DNA of 64,000 nucleotides, from contig JALWGC010000018.1 in the NCBI GenBank assembly GCA_027038835.1, positions 1-64,000 on the forward strand, given 5' to 3'. Within the stretch, counting starts at the first letter, position 1. Each line of letters opens with the position of its first letter. The notes below the pieces were generated by a model. It had not been told where the DNA came from, searched no databases, and worked only from the letters and a program-made list of their open reading frames with translations. This stretch comes from Helicobacteraceae bacterium. Its GTDB lineage: Bacteria > Campylobacterota > Campylobacteria > Campylobacterales > Sulfurimonadaceae. Positions 51,574 to 60,617 of the stretch are shown one piece after another. Both the position numbers and the translations under genes were made by a program.

Positions 51574-52335
51574 TTATTTCGTAGAGAGAATCATGTAAAA
51601 ATAGTTCAAATCGTTTTGCTTGTAGTAGGGTTTGACCAGAGCCTTTTTATACCCTTGCGAGGTGGAAATGGCATATACTTTCCCTACTTTGATACCTTGA
51701 AAGAAAAGATTGTCCAAACCGCTTGTAACAACCTCTTCTCCTACTTTGATATTATACCATGTCGGTATGAAAGTGACGATGAGGTCTTCGTCGTTGTTCC
51801 CATGAACGATACCGGGTGCTTTGGTTTTACCGATGTAAACCGCAAACGAGCTTTTTGGGTCTCGAAGAAGTAAAGCCAGCGGCATACCGTTTTTTGGGAT
51901 AACGATGCCGGCTACCATGTTTTGAAAAACGAGTCCGTACACTTTGGAAGGGTCGTATTTTTTCGCTTCTATCCATAGACGGTTCGTGTCGCCGAATTTG
52001 GCATACGACGAAGCTCTTACCAGTTCCACTTTCGGATTGAACGAGAGGTTGGTGTCGGTAAGTTTGTAAAGGTCGTTTAGCTCATGTTCGTATTGTGTAA
52101 GAAGCAGGGTGTTTTTTTTGCATTTTTGGAGTTTTTGTTTCAAAGTTTCGATTGTTTGTGCTTGGGAAAAGTGCTTCTCTATAGAAGCATCGATCGTTTC
52201 GAGTGTATCGTGATAGGTAGATTTGATAAGATTGAAAAATCTATTGAGCGGTTCTTGGAGTGGGTTGGAGTAGTGCACGCCTCCCCAAAAAAGGAGGATG
52301 AGCATAAAGAGAAATCCAAGAATCTTTTTATTCAT
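51574..52335 (-). CDS. mreC: Rod shape-determining protein MreC
   Basis: A 253-residue protein: N-terminal transmembrane helix (ILGFLFMLILLFWGGVHYS), a coiled coil (about residues 40-90), then a beta-rich periplasmic domain with GLVFQNMVAGIVIPKNGMPL, LVHGNNDEDLIVTFIP-like and VVTSGLDNLFFQGIKVGKVY. It links cytoplasmic MreB filaments to wall synthesis enzymes. It begins six bases after mreB. Confidence 0.88.
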   Translation of the reverse strand: MNKKILGFLFMLILLFWGGVHYSNPLQEPLNRFFNLIKSTYHDTLETIDASIEKHFSQAQTIETLKQKLQKCKKNTLLLTQYEHELNDLYKLTDTNLSFNPKVELVRASSYAKFGDTNRLWIEAKKYDPSKVYGLVFQNMVAGIVIPKNGMPLALLLRDPKSSFAVYIGKTKAPGIVHGNNDEDLIVTFIPTWYNIKVGEEVVTSGLDNLFFQGIKVGKVYAISTSQGYKKALVKPYYKQNDLNYFYMILSTK

Positions 52336-52341
52336 AAAACG

Positions 52342-53379
52342 TTATTCGTTGTCCGAAAGGTCTTGAAGAAGGTCGATCTCTTCAAGCGCGCGTCCTGTTC
52401 CTCTGGCAACTGCCAAAAGCGGTTCGTCCGCTATGAAAGTCGGGATTTTCACGATATCGGAGATGTACTTGTCAAGCTGGCGTATAAGCGCTCCACCTCC
52501 GGTGAGGATAATCCCGTGGTTGACGATGTCGCCTGAGAGGTCGGGCGGCATATCTTCAAGCACTTCTTTGAGCGCTTCGGCGATCTCTTTGAGCGGTTCT
52601 TTCATCGCTTCTCTTGCGTCTTCGCTGGTGAGCTCGATGGAACTGAGAAGCCCTTCGACGTTGTCGCGTCCGGTGATGGTCATTCTAAGGTTCTCTTCAA
52701 GCGGTACGGCGGTACCGATGTTGATTTTGATCTCTTCGGCGGTTCGCTCGCCGATTAGAAGGTTGTAGTTTTTCTTGACATAATCGACGATCGCTTTGTC
52801 GAGTTTGTCTCCAGCGGTTCGAATACTTTTTGAAAGAACGAGTCCACCGAGTGAAACGACACCTATTTCGGTCGTACCGCCGCCGATGTCAACGACAAGG
52901 TTCCCTTGGGGCTCTCGTATCTCGATTCCGGCCCCGATCGCTGCCGCCATCGGTTCTTCGATGAGGTAAACCTCTCTTGCTCCGGCACTTAGAGCCGACT
53001 CGCGTACCGCTTTTCGCTCAACTTGTGTCAGACCGTAAGGAACACAGATGATGATGCGAGGGCTGATGAGCGATGTTCTCCCATGCGCTTTTTCGATGAA
53101 TTTGCGGATCATCTTTTCAGTCATGTCGAAATCTGCGATAACGCCGTCTTTCATGGGGCGGATAGCTTTGATGTTTCCGGGCGTTTTCCCTACCATCTCT
53201 TTTGCCTCGTGTCCAACTGCCAGAACCTTTTGTTGACCGTATTTTTCGGTTTTTACCGCAACGACGGAGGGCTCGTTTATGATGATCCCTTTCCCTTTTG
53301 CTATAACGATGGTGTTTGCCGTTCCAAGGTCGATCGAGAGGTCGTTGGAAAACAGTCCTATAAATTTGTTGAGTATCAT
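52342..53379 (-). CDS. mreB: Rod shape-determining protein MreB
   Basis: A 345-residue actin homologue. Marker blocks: SIDLGTANTIVIAKGKGI (phosphate 1), KTPGNIKAIRPMKDGVIADF, IICVPYGLTQVERKAVRESA, NLVVDIGGGTTEIGVVSLGG (phosphate 2) and GIILTGGGALIRQLDKYI (adenosine motif). It polymerises under the membrane to guide elongation of the cell wall. It is 10 bases downstream of clpX. Confidence 0.96.
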   Translation of the reverse strand: MILNKFIGLFSNDLSIDLGTANTIVIAKGKGIIINEPSVVAVKTEKYGQQKVLAVGHEAKEMVGKTPGNIKAIRPMKDGVIADFDMTEKMIRKFIEKAHGRTSLISPRIIICVPYGLTQVERKAVRESALSAGAREVYLIEEPMAAAIGAGIEIREPQGNLVVDIGGGTTEIGVVSLGGLVLSKSIRTAGDKLDKAIVDYVKKNYNLLIGERTAEEIKINIGTAVPLEENLRMTITGRDNVEGLLSSIELTSEDAREAMKEPLKEIAEALKEVLEDMPPDLSGDIVNHGIILTGGGALIRQLDKYISDIVKIPTFIADEPLLAVARGTGRALEEIDLLQDLSDNE

Positions 53380-53389
53380 CTGTCTAACC

Positions 53390-54625
53390 TTATGATGCGA
53401 TTTTTTGTTTTTTGATATAAAGCGGTTTTTCGCCGTTTTCTATCACCTCTTTGGTGATGACTATCTCGTATCCTGCGTATTCGGGGAGTTCGTACATGAT
53501 GTCTATCATGGTCTCTTCCATGATGGCTCTAAGCCCACGTGCTCCCGTTTTTCGCTCTATCGCTTTTTTCGCGATGGCATAGAGCGCTTCTTCTTCGAAC
53601 GTCAATTCCACATCGTCGATGGAGAAAAGTTTTTGGTACTGCTTCACAAGGGAGTTTTTCGGTTCACGAAGTATGCGAACCATTGCGTCTTCGTCTATCT
53701 CTTCGAGTGTAGCGATGATAGGCAGACGACCGACAAGTTCGGGGATGAGCCCGTATGAGACGAGGTCGTCCGGTTCGACGAGAGAGAAATCGACCTCTTT
53801 TTCTTTTTTGGTCTTCTTTTCATGCCCGAAACCAAGAATGTTGTTACCTTGTTTTCGTTGGATTATCTCTTCAAGCCCATCGAATGCACCGCCGCAAATG
53901 AAGAGGATATTTGTCGTGTCGATTGTTGTGAACTCTTGGTTTGGATGTTTTCTTCCCCCTTTTGGAGGGATGTTGACTTTCGAGCCTTCGACGATTTTTA
54001 GAAGTGCTTGTTGCACACCTTCACCGCTGACGTCGCGTGTGATGCTTCGGTTTTCACCCATACGGGAAATCTTGTCCACTTCGTCTATGAAAACGATACC
54101 TTGTTCCGCTTTTTTGACGTCTCCATCGGCGGCTTGAAGCAGCTTTGTAAGGATGTTTTCCACATCTTCACCGACATAGCCAGCTTCGGTAAGGCTTGTT
54201 GCATCGGCGATGGCTATGGGAACGTTGAGGATACGTGCTATGGTTTGGGCGATGAGCGTTTTACCGCTTCCCGTCGGTCCTATAAGAAGGACGTTTGATT
54301 TTTGGATTTCCGTATCGTCATCGACGGTGTCGTTGCGAAAAATCCGTTTGTAGTGGTTGTAAACGGCGACACTTACAAGTTTGCGTGCCCTTTCTTGACC
54401 GATGATGTACTGACCCAAAAATTTGTCAAGCTCTTTTGGCGTGAGTAGCTCTGCCGTTTTTTCGAGTAGTTCGCGGTTTTCCTGTTTCGCATTTTTGTCG
54501 TCTCCGAACATGATTTTGTAAGCGGAGTAAACGCAGTTTTTACAGATGTAAACCCCTTGTCCCGCTATGAGAGGGTTGCTTTCACTCTCTGCGGCTTTAC
54601 AGAAGCTACAGTGTCTATTTATCAT
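53390..54625 (-). CDS. clpX: ATP-dependent Clp protease ATP-binding subunit ClpX
   Basis: A 411-residue AAA+ unfoldase. The N-terminal zinc finger has Cys 6, 9, 28 and 31 ([18 protein letters not shown]). Walker A is [18 protein letters not shown], Walker [11 protein letters not shown]; the pore loop [12 protein letters not shown], the sensor [11 protein letters not shown] and the ClpP-contact region NNILGFGHE (IGF-loop variant) are visible, as is a C-terminal [19 protein letters not shown]. It feeds unfolded proteins to ClpP. Coupled to lpxA by a four-base overlap. Confidence 0.97.
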   Translation of the reverse strand: MINRHCSFCKAAESESNPLIAGQGVYICKNCVYSAYKIMFGDDKNAKQENRELLEKTAELLTPKELDKFLGQYIIGQERARKLVSVAVYNHYKRIFRNDTVDDDTEIQKSNVLLIGPTGSGKTLIAQTIARILNVPIAIADATSLTEAGYVGEDVENILTKLLQAADGDVKKAEQGIVFIDEVDKISRMGENRSITRDVSGEGVQQALLKIVEGSKVNIPPKGGRKHPNQEFTTIDTTNILFICGGAFDGLEEIIQRKQGNNILGFGHEKKTKKEKEVDFSLVEPDDLVSYGLIPELVGRLPIIATLEEIDEDAMVRILREPKNSLVKQYQKLFSIDDVELTFEEEALYAIAKKAIERKTGARGLRAIMEETMIDIMYELPEYAGYEIVITKEVIENGEKPLYIKKQKIAS

Positions 54626-55407
54626 TTAAGTTTCCTTTCAAAAGGTATTCCTCTTTTTGTGTTTATGATGAAGTTGCAAAAGTTCTGCACATGAGGATTG
54701 TCCGTCGTTTCCAAAAGCTGCGTCGCGCTTTCTTTGATGGGGTTGCCCGATTCGAAAATCTCCTTGTAAGCGTTTTTGAGCGCATCGATATCGCTTCGCT
54801 CGATATTGCGTCTAAGACCCGTGAGGTTGAGTCCGCGAATGACGGCTCTGTTCCCTTCGGCCATACAATACGGCGGTACATCTTGTGCAAGTGCCGAAGC
54901 GCCCGCGATCATGGCGTAATCGCCCACATGAACGAACTGGTGAACCGGAGTCATACCGCCTATGACGACATGGTCGCCAAGCTCCACATGACCTGCAAGC
55001 GTTGCGGCATTTGCCAAGATACACCCGTTACCGATAATAACGTCGTGCCCCAAATGCACATACCCCATAAAAAGGTTTCCGTTGCCGACGACGGTTTTGC
55101 CGCCGCCCCCTTTCGTACCCGGATTGAAGAGGGTGAACTCGCGGATTTTGTTGTTCTCACCTATGATGAGTTCTACCTCTTCTCCGGCATACTTGAGGTC
55201 TTGCGGAATGGAGCCAAGTACGGCATGGGAGAAGATGTGGTTGTTTTTTCCAATGGTGGTCTTGCCGTAGATGCAAGTGTGCGCATCTACAATCGTTCCC
55301 TCGGCGATACTCGCTTGGGAAGAGACGAAACAGTACGGCCCGATTTGCACGTTTTTGGCTATTTGCGCACCGTCTTCGACGATGGCTGTTGGGTGGATAG
55401 TGCTCAA
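54622..55407 (-). CDS. lpxA: UDP-N-acetylglucosamine acyltransferase LpxA
   Basis: A 261-residue left-handed beta-helix enzyme with hexapeptide repeats ([27 protein letters not shown]) and the catalytic region [20 protein letters not shown] with conserved His, followed by [20 protein letters not shown] and a helical C-terminus. It catalyses the first acylation in lipid A synthesis. It uses a TTG start with AGGAAA upstream and lies eight bases after fabZ, its common partner. Confidence 0.95.
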   Translation of the reverse strand: MSTIHPTAIVEDGAQIAKNVQIGPYCFVSSQASIAEGTIVDAHTCIYGKTTIGKNNHIFSHAVLGSIPQDLKYAGEEVELIIGENNKIREFTLFNPGTKGGGGKTVVGNGNLFMGYVHLGHDVIIGNGCILANAATLAGHVELGDHVVIGGMTPVHQFVHVGDYAMIAGASALAQDVPPYCMAEGNRAVIRGLNLTGLRRNIERSDIDALKNAYKEIFESGNPIKESATQLLETTDNPHVQNFCNFIINTKRGIPFERKLK

Positions 55408-55415
55408 AATATTTC

Positions 55416-55862
55416 CTATTTATCGACAATCATCGCTTTGAGTTCCGCTTCGCTAGCGAGAACGTCATCGACATACGCTTTACCGTCAAGTACCCATATG
55501 TTACCTTTGTGCTTGATCACACTAACACGGTATTCGAGCTTATCGCCCGGTCTTACCGGATTTCGAAATTTCGCTTTGTCGATACTCATAAAATAGACAA
55601 CCTTGTTTTTGACTTCCTCTTCGCTCAAATCACCCATCGATTTGAACGCCAAAATACCGCCGGCTTGCGCCATACCTTCAAGAATCATAACACCGGGATA
55701 AATCGGGTGTCCCGGAAAATGCCCTTCGAAAACCGGTTCGCTGATAGAGACGTTTTTGTACCCTATGAGCGATTCTCCCGGAGTGAGGTCGGTTACCCTG
55801 TCCACAAGCAAAAACGGATAACGGTGGGGGAGGATTTTTTGTATTTCTACTACATCGATCAT
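55416..55862 (-). CDS. fabZ: 3-hydroxyacyl-ACP dehydratase FabZ
   Basis: A 148-residue hot-dog-fold enzyme. [34 protein letters not shown] (with catalytic His) and [19 protein letters not shown] (with catalytic Glu) are canonical. It dehydrates hydroxyacyl-ACP in fatty acid synthesis and competes with LpxA for the same intermediate, which explains their adjacency. Confidence 0.96.
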   Translation of the reverse strand: MIDVVEIQKILPHRYPFLLVDRVTDLTPGESLIGYKNVSISEPVFEGHFPGHPIYPGVMILEGMAQAGGILAFKSMGDLSEEEVKNKVVYFMSIDKAKFRNPVRPGDKLEYRVSVIKHKGNIWVLDGKAYVDDVLASEAELKAMIVDK

Positions 55863-55906
55863 TATGCAACCTTTTGAAAAATTGGCTTATTTTACCAAAA
55901 ATATGG

Positions 55907-56995
55907 TTAAAGTTCGATTAGTTTTTCTTTTGTGTCCTCGTATGTTTTCGCATCGAGTTCCACGGTTAGCTTCGCATCGACTATGCGCGATAGATCGGTC
56001 ACGATGATGGGGGTGAGGTCGTAAGGCTCCTGTGTTATGGCGTAACGAACGTGTTGTTCCGTTTTGTAAGAAGGGGGATTGTAAAGCAGTTCGTAAATGT
56101 TTGCATAGGAGGTATTTGCAAGGAGATTGTACTTTTGCAGGTCTATAAAACGCACTTCGTCGCGGTTGAGATGGTAGATTCCCTCTTTTTCGTACTCGAT
56201 TCTCCCTTGTGTTTTCTTTCGCGGGAGTGTGGAGTAGAAAAGCGCGTATGCGACAAGAGGCTCTTGTTTCCCTTTTAGAAGTCGAAACGAAAACTGTCTG
56301 TAGTTCAAAAATTTGTGTTTGACGATTTTGTATGGGATGTTTCTTTCTTCAAGTTCCATCCGTTTGGTGTACAGCTCCAGACGCTCCTCGATGGATGCCG
56401 GCAGGGTGGCGCCGCTTATGGGGGAGAAAAGTTCGTCAAGAAGTTTGTCTTGTTGCTCTCTTTGCATCGTCAGTCCGTAGATACATCCACAATAATCTTG
56501 ACGGTAGAGTTGCTCTTCTTTGGTGACACGGCTTTGGTCTTGCGTGCCGCCACCGCTTCTGTAATCGACGGCGATAAACTCGATGCCGCTTTCTTTTTCG
56601 AACGCTTCACCTAGACGTTTTAGCTGCTGTTGCGATTTTAGCGGGCTGACGAGTAAAGTGGTGGTGAAGCTTTTTTCACCGAGTTCTTTCGCTTTTTGTG
56701 CGCTTACGGTAAAACGTTTATCGAAGCATACTTCGCACCGTTTCCCTTTTTCGGGTTCTTTTTCAAGCCCTCTTACCGCTTCTATCCAGTTTTCGAAGTC
56801 GTATTCCCCTTCTATGAGTTCGACTCCGAGTTTGTCGCAACTGCGCTTGACATCGAGGTAGCGCAGGCGGTATTCGGCATAAGGGTGGATGTTGGGGTCG
56901 TAGAAAAACCCGACAAGTTTTTCGTTTGGAAAATCTTGTTTGAGTTTTTCTAAAAAGAAGTGGCTATCGACGCTACAGCAGATATGGACTAAAAT
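55907..56995 (-). CDS. queH: Epoxyqueuosine reductase QueH, apparent ATT start
   Basis: A 362-residue protein. The N-terminal 190 residues are QueH: LVHICCSVDSHFFL with the Cys-Cys pair, GFFYDPNIHPYAEYRLR, RCEVCFDKRF, YRSGGGTQDQSRVTKEEQ and YCGCIYGL. All four metal-binding Cys motifs are intact. The C-terminal 170 residues form an extension common in Campylobacterota. It reduces epoxyqueuosine in tRNA wobble modification. The frame has no ATG, GTG or TTG before ATG 56467, far inside the domain; AAAGGAG is followed after five bases by ATT at 56995, exactly where homologues start (Met-Leu-Val-His). Confidence 0.9.
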   Translation of the reverse strand: MLVHICCSVDSHFFLEKLKQDFPNEKLVGFFYDPNIHPYAEYRLRYLDVKRSCDKLGVELIEGEYDFENWIEAVRGLEKEPEKGKRCEVCFDKRFTVSAQKAKELGEKSFTTTLLVSPLKSQQQLKRLGEAFEKESGIEFIAVDYRSGGGTQDQSRVTKEEQLYRQDYCGCIYGLTMQREQQDKLLDELFSPISGATLPASIEERLELYTKRMELEERNIPYKIVKHKFLNYRQFSFRLLKGKQEPLVAYALFYSTLPRKKTQGRIEYEKEGIYHLNRDEVRFIDLQKYNLLANTSYANIYELLYNPPSYKTEQHVRYAITQEPYDLTPIIVTDLSRIVDAKLTVELDAKTYEDTKEKLIEL

Positions 56996-57005
56996 AACCG
57001 CTCCT

Positions 57006-57446
57006 TTAGAAAAGGGAACTCAAAATCCCCATAGCGTCGAAAGAGCCGTTAGATTTGAAGTAGTTGAGCATAATGGGAACGAACTTGGCTATCATCCCTT
57101 GGTCGAGACCAAGAGAGGAGAACTGAGAAACGAGCGCACCCATTCCGGACGCACCGCCGGTTACGGCAGGAGCGAGTTTGAGCAAAGAATCCGCACCCGG
57201 TACGGCGTTTTGCAAAACGGAGTATTTGTTTGCCGGAAGGGTATTTCTGGCATAACTTAAAATACTTCCAATACCGCCTTGGGCTTGTTGGTCCGAGACG
57301 CCCAGTTGCGAGCTTATCTGTTGCGCTAAGGAGACCTGTTTGGTCGTTTTTGCCGTAGGGGCTGTTGGAAGCATACTCGAGACCGAATCGAGACTGAACC
57401 CAAAAAGTGAAGCTCCAAAAAGCAGTGTTATGACAATCTTTTTCAA
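57006..57446 (-). CDS. DUF2780-like exported protein
   Basis: A 146-residue exported protein: signal peptide (VITLLFGASLFGFSLDSV), then a helical domain with VSLAQQISSQLGVSDQQAQG, GIGSILSYARNTL and IAKFVPIMLNYF, the pattern of DUF2780 (VcgC/VcgE) proteins of unknown role. It begins two bases after the ppiB stop and is followed within 10 bases by queH. Confidence 0.75.
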   Translation of the reverse strand: MKKIVITLLFGASLFGFSLDSVSSMLPTAPTAKTTKQVSLAQQISSQLGVSDQQAQGGIGSILSYARNTLPANKYSVLQNAVPGADSLLKLAPAVTGGASGMGALVSQFSSLGLDQGMIAKFVPIMLNYFKSNGSFDAMGILSSLF

Positions 57447-57448
57447 AA

Positions 57449-57967
57449 TCAGCTCCTTTGCTCTAAAATTTCGATAGATTCGATATCGTCATTTTGACGG
57501 ATGGAGTCAAGAACTTTGAAAGATTCTTTATCCTCTTCTTCGATGCCTCCAAAAACGGTGTGGACACCGTCAAGGTGTGGACAATCGACGAAACAGATGA
57601 AAAACTGGCTGCCGCCGGTGTCTTTGCCGGCATGTGCCATAGAGAGCGTTCCGCGTCTGTGGATGTGGGTGTTTTTTTTCGTTTCACACGCTATCGCCCA
57701 GTCCGGTCCGCCTGTTCCGGGCATACCGCTTGCGCCTTCACGTGTGTTCGGGCATCCGCCTTGTGCCATGAAACCGGGAATCACGCGGTGAAATTTCAGT
57801 CCGTCGTAAAATCCGCTTGTTGCTAAGTGAGCGAAGTTCGCTACCGTGTTAGGCACTTCTTCGGGGTAGAGTTTTACCCAGATAGCGCCTTTGTTGGTGT
57901 TGATTTTCGCCCATTGGTATTTGTTCACTTCGCTTAGATCGTACTCTTTTAGTTTTCTTCCAAACAT
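57449..57967 (-). CDS. ppiB: Peptidyl-prolyl cis-trans isomerase, cyclophilin type
   Basis: A 172-residue cyclophilin: VANFAHLATSGFYDGLKFHR, VIPGFMAQGGCP, RRGTLSMAHAGKDTGGSQFF and VHTVFGGI carry the active-site Arg, Phe, Met, Gln and His residues. No signal peptide is seen, so it is probably cytoplasmic. ATG 57967 follows AGAGGACGAA and is preferred to an upstream in-frame start. It heads a long leftward run of genes. Confidence 0.92.
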   Translation of the reverse strand: MFGRKLKEYDLSEVNKYQWAKINTNKGAIWVKLYPEEVPNTVANFAHLATSGFYDGLKFHRVIPGFMAQGGCPNTREGASGMPGTGGPDWAIACETKKNTHIHRRGTLSMAHAGKDTGGSQFFICFVDCPHLDGVHTVFGGIEEEDKESFKVLDSIRQNDDIESIEILEQRS

Positions 57968-58000
57968 TTCGTCCTCTTTTCTTTGTTTTTGATTTTTGAA

Positions 58001-58013
58001 ATTATAGTATGAT
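58001..58013. promoter_or_regulatory. Divergent -10 boxes of ppiB and lgt
   Basis: TATAAT on the minus strand (58006-58001) faces ppiB; TATGAT on the plus strand (58008-58013) faces lgt. The two start regions are almost back to back. Confidence 0.5.
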
Positions 58014-58041
58014 TTCATTAACTTTAATTGAGGTTTTTTAC

Positions 58042-58878
58042 GTGGAATATTGGAATCACATTTACGAACATTTCAATCCCGTGGCGTTTCACCTTTTTGG
58101 GATAGGGGTGCATTGGTACGGTATTATGTATGTTTTGGCACTCGCTACGGCATTGGCGGCGGGAAAATACTTTTTGAAAAAAGACAATTACGGTTTTAGC
58201 TCCGAGGAGCTCGATAAGTTTTTCATCTACATAGAAATAGGGGTGATTTTGGGTGCGAGGCTTGGCTACATCCTTTTTTACGATCCCCATACGTTGTACT
58301 ACCTTGCACATCCGTGGCAGATCTTCAACCCTTTTGGGCGAGACGGCGAATTTGTCGGTATTCGGGGGATGAGCTATCATGGGGCGCTTATCGGATTTTT
58401 GATAGGTGCTTGGCTTTTTTGTAAAAAGCACAACGTCTCTTTTGGGAAAATCATGGACCTTGTTGCCATTTCCGTTCCGCTTGGATATGTTTTCGGGCGT
58501 ATCGGCAACTTTCTCAACCAAGAGCTTGTCGGGCGTGCGACGGATGTGCCTTGGGGGATTTACGTCGATGGTGTGCTTCGACACCCCTCGCAACTCTATG
58601 AAGCGTTTTTGGAGGGGATAGTCGTTTTTTTCATCGTTTACGCTTGGCGCTCACATAAACGCTTCGATGGAGAACTTTTGCTTGTGTATGGGGGAGCGTA
58701 TGGGCTGATGCGGGGGATTGCGGAGATGTTTCGCGCACCCGATCCGCAAATCGGGTATATCTGTTGCAACTTCGTCACTTTGGGAATGGCGCTTAGTTTG
58801 TCGATGACCCTTTTGTCGCTTCTTTTGTGGGGGTATTATTACAAAAAATTCAAAAAAGAGGGAAAACTTATAAGATAG
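58042..58878 (+). CDS. lgt: Prolipoprotein diacylglyceryl transferase
   Basis: A 278-residue polytopic membrane enzyme. VEYWNHIYEHFNPVAFHLFG, VHWYGIMYVLAL, the REGION-like GVILGARLGYILFYDP, GRDGEFVGIRGMSYHGAL (catalytic His) and the signature GRIGNFLNQELVGRATDVPW are present. It attaches diacylglycerol to the lipobox Cys of prolipoproteins, of which this window encodes several. GTG 58042 is chosen because homologues start there and GAGG lies upstream. Confidence 0.95.
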   Translation: MEYWNHIYEHFNPVAFHLFGIGVHWYGIMYVLALATALAAGKYFLKKDNYGFSSEELDKFFIYIEIGVILGARLGYILFYDPHTLYYLAHPWQIFNPFGRDGEFVGIRGMSYHGALIGFLIGAWLFCKKHNVSFGKIMDLVAISVPLGYVFGRIGNFLNQELVGRATDVPWGIYVDGVLRHPSQLYEAFLEGIVVFFIVYAWRSHKRFDGELLLVYGGAYGLMRGIAEMFRAPDPQIGYICCNFVTLGMALSLSMTLLSLLLWGYYYKKFKKEGKLIR

Positions 58879-58913
58879 TATTATCATATATATTTGTTTT
58901 TGAAATCTTATAG

Positions 58914-58919
58914 TATAAT
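58914..58919 (+). promoter_or_regulatory. -10 box of the outer-membrane protein gene
   Basis: CTTATAGTATAATTGC, 30 bases before ATG 58949, follows the local promoter form with a T-rich upstream region. Confidence 0.55.
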
Positions 58920-58948
58920 TGCTATGAAAAAACTTCTAAGGATAGAAA

Positions 58949-59842
58949 ATGTTACATAAGATTTCCAAGCTTTCTTTCACTCTGGCGACTTTATTTGCAA
59001 GCGCTTCCCTTTTTGCCACGGAGTATCAATACTCACACGGTACATTGAAAATGGAAGGTGGTTTCATAGGTTTAAATAGCGAACTCAGTACCGATATATC
59101 GACCCATACGATAACTGAAAAACATAAAAATATTTTTTCTTCGACTTGGTATTATCATTACGATTTGACGTGGTACGATTCTGATAAAATGCTCAACGCT
59201 CAGCAGGACTTCAACTCCATTACCACTCTTCCTCTTGGATACAATCCGGCAAAAGCGATACCCGCTATCAATTACAGATACGAAGGGCTCGATGCGAACG
59301 TCGTTTTAGGAAAAGACCTGTATCATAAAGATAAACGAACGTTTTTTGGATTGGGTTTGGCGCTTGGTATCTCTTTGCCTTGGGTGGAAACGGGAAAAGA
59401 CTCTTCCAACGACGACACTACATCTGATGATACGATGGACTTGATGAAAAAAAGCAAAACGAAAATGCTCACCTACAAAGTCGGTTTGAGCGTCAACACC
59501 AGTTACGCTTTTAGTAAATACGTCATGGCGTATTTCAACGGAATGTACGCATACCAAACCGGAACGATGAAAAACGACTATGTAGATAGCGAACTCGATG
59601 TTGATGGTGTATTTCAGCAGTATGACGCGGGGATAAAACTCCAACCTTTCGCCGAAGATTTCAAAACGAAATATCTGACGCTTTCACCCAGATTGTACGC
59701 TTCGCTTGGGTATAGATACGTTTCATGGGAATTAAAAGACGTGACATTCGATGTTACGGGTGCTGGTGTGAAGCTTCCTAAAGGCGATTTCGATTCTAAA
59801 ACTTCCTCGTTCTACTTCGGTATAGGGTACGACTTTTTCTAA
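58949..59842 (+). CDS. Outer-membrane beta-barrel protein (TIGR04219-like)
   Basis: A 297-residue exported protein: signal peptide (LSFTLATLFASASLFA), then repeated amphipathic strands with aromatic girdles (NIFSSTWYYHYDLTWYDS, FFGLGLALGISLPW, YLTLSPRLYASLGYRY) and a C-terminal FYFGIGYDFF that ends in Phe as needed for barrel insertion. It fits the TIGR04219 outer-membrane family common in Campylobacterota; ligand unknown. Confidence 0.75.
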   Translation: MLHKISKLSFTLATLFASASLFATEYQYSHGTLKMEGGFIGLNSELSTDISTHTITEKHKNIFSSTWYYHYDLTWYDSDKMLNAQQDFNSITTLPLGYNPAKAIPAINYRYEGLDANVVLGKDLYHKDKRTFFGLGLALGISLPWVETGKDSSNDDTTSDDTMDLMKKSKTKMLTYKVGLSVNTSYAFSKYVMAYFNGMYAYQTGTMKNDYVDSELDVDGVFQQYDAGIKLQPFAEDFKTKYLTLSPRLYASLGYRYVSWELKDVTFDVTGAGVKLPKGDFDSKTSSFYFGIGYDFF

Positions 59843-60330
59843 AGCGTACCTTCTTTTTTCATTCTCTTCTCTTTGTGAACCGAGAGTTTCCAAAGCCAGT
59901 TTACCAAAAAATACCCGGCTATACTTCCAAAAATGGAGTAAAAAGCGGTTCCGACATACAGCGGAACGAAGATTTTCGAGAGGTTGTTGGAGAACCAGTC
60001 GAGTGTAAGCTGTACGGGTTCGGGCTGTATGCCTAAAAAATAACTTCCTGTAAGATACTCCATGTAGTACATCGGCGGCATCGTAACGGGGTTGCTCAGC
60101 CAGCACATGGCTATGGCGATGGGAACGTTGAAGCGCACAAACGGTGTTACGGCAACTACCGCCGCCATCTGCATAGGCATCGGTATGAACGCTATGAACA
60201 ACCCTATAAGCACGCCGCGAGAAATCATCTTTCTGTTTGCTGCGAAATACTCGGGCGGAATTTTGTATTTTTTCAAAAAGTCGGTGATTTTTTTATGTTG
60301 TGTCGTTTTTTTGAGTGTCTTTCGAACCAT
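59839..60330 (-). CDS. DUF2062 membrane protein
   Basis: A 163-residue protein with DUF2062 features: FAANRKMISRGVLIGLFIAF, IPMPMQMAAVVAVTPFVRFN, AIAMCWLSNPVTMPPMYY and FVPLYVGTAFYSIFGSIAGY, giving about three to four membrane segments. The family is fused to glycosyltransferases in some bacteria but its role is not known. It converges on the preceding gene with a four-base overlap. ATG 60330 is chosen; an upstream in-frame start also exists. Confidence 0.8.
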   Translation of the reverse strand: MVRKTLKKTTQHKKITDFLKKYKIPPEYFAANRKMISRGVLIGLFIAFIPMPMQMAAVVAVTPFVRFNVPIAIAMCWLSNPVTMPPMYYMEYLTGSYFLGIQPEPVQLTLDWFSNNLSKIFVPLYVGTAFYSIFGSIAGYFLVNWLWKLSVHKEKRMKKEGTL

Positions 60331-60404
60331 TTTCAGAAAACTTTTTTTATTGGAATTATACCCAGAAAGTTTTAAAAGGATTTGATATTTCCATTGCACT
60401 TTAA

Positions 60405-60575
60405 GAGCGCAAATCGCGTATTTTGCTCGATTCTATTATATCGGTCGCTAAAGAGCTTGGAGCGAAAATCATAGTCGAATATGTCAGTTCCAAAGAGATA
60501 TTCGACTATGTTTCCAAACTCGATATAGATATGTTGCAGGGATATTACATCGCAAAACCGTCACCAAAACTGTAA
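60405..60575 (+). pseudogene. EAL-domain gene remnant (C-terminal end only)
   Basis: The frame from 60405 to the TAA at 60573-60575 encodes 56 residues that match the C-terminal end of EAL phosphodiesterases: LLDSIISVAKELGAKIIVEY, then LDIDMLQGYYIAKPSP. No start codon or catalytic EAL motif remains upstream (a stop precedes at 60402). It is the tail of a lost cyclic di-GMP phosphodiesterase gene. Confidence 0.75.
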
Positions 60576-60617
60576 TTTGGTATAATATCGTCCAATAAGT
60601 AACGAGGCATAAAATAG

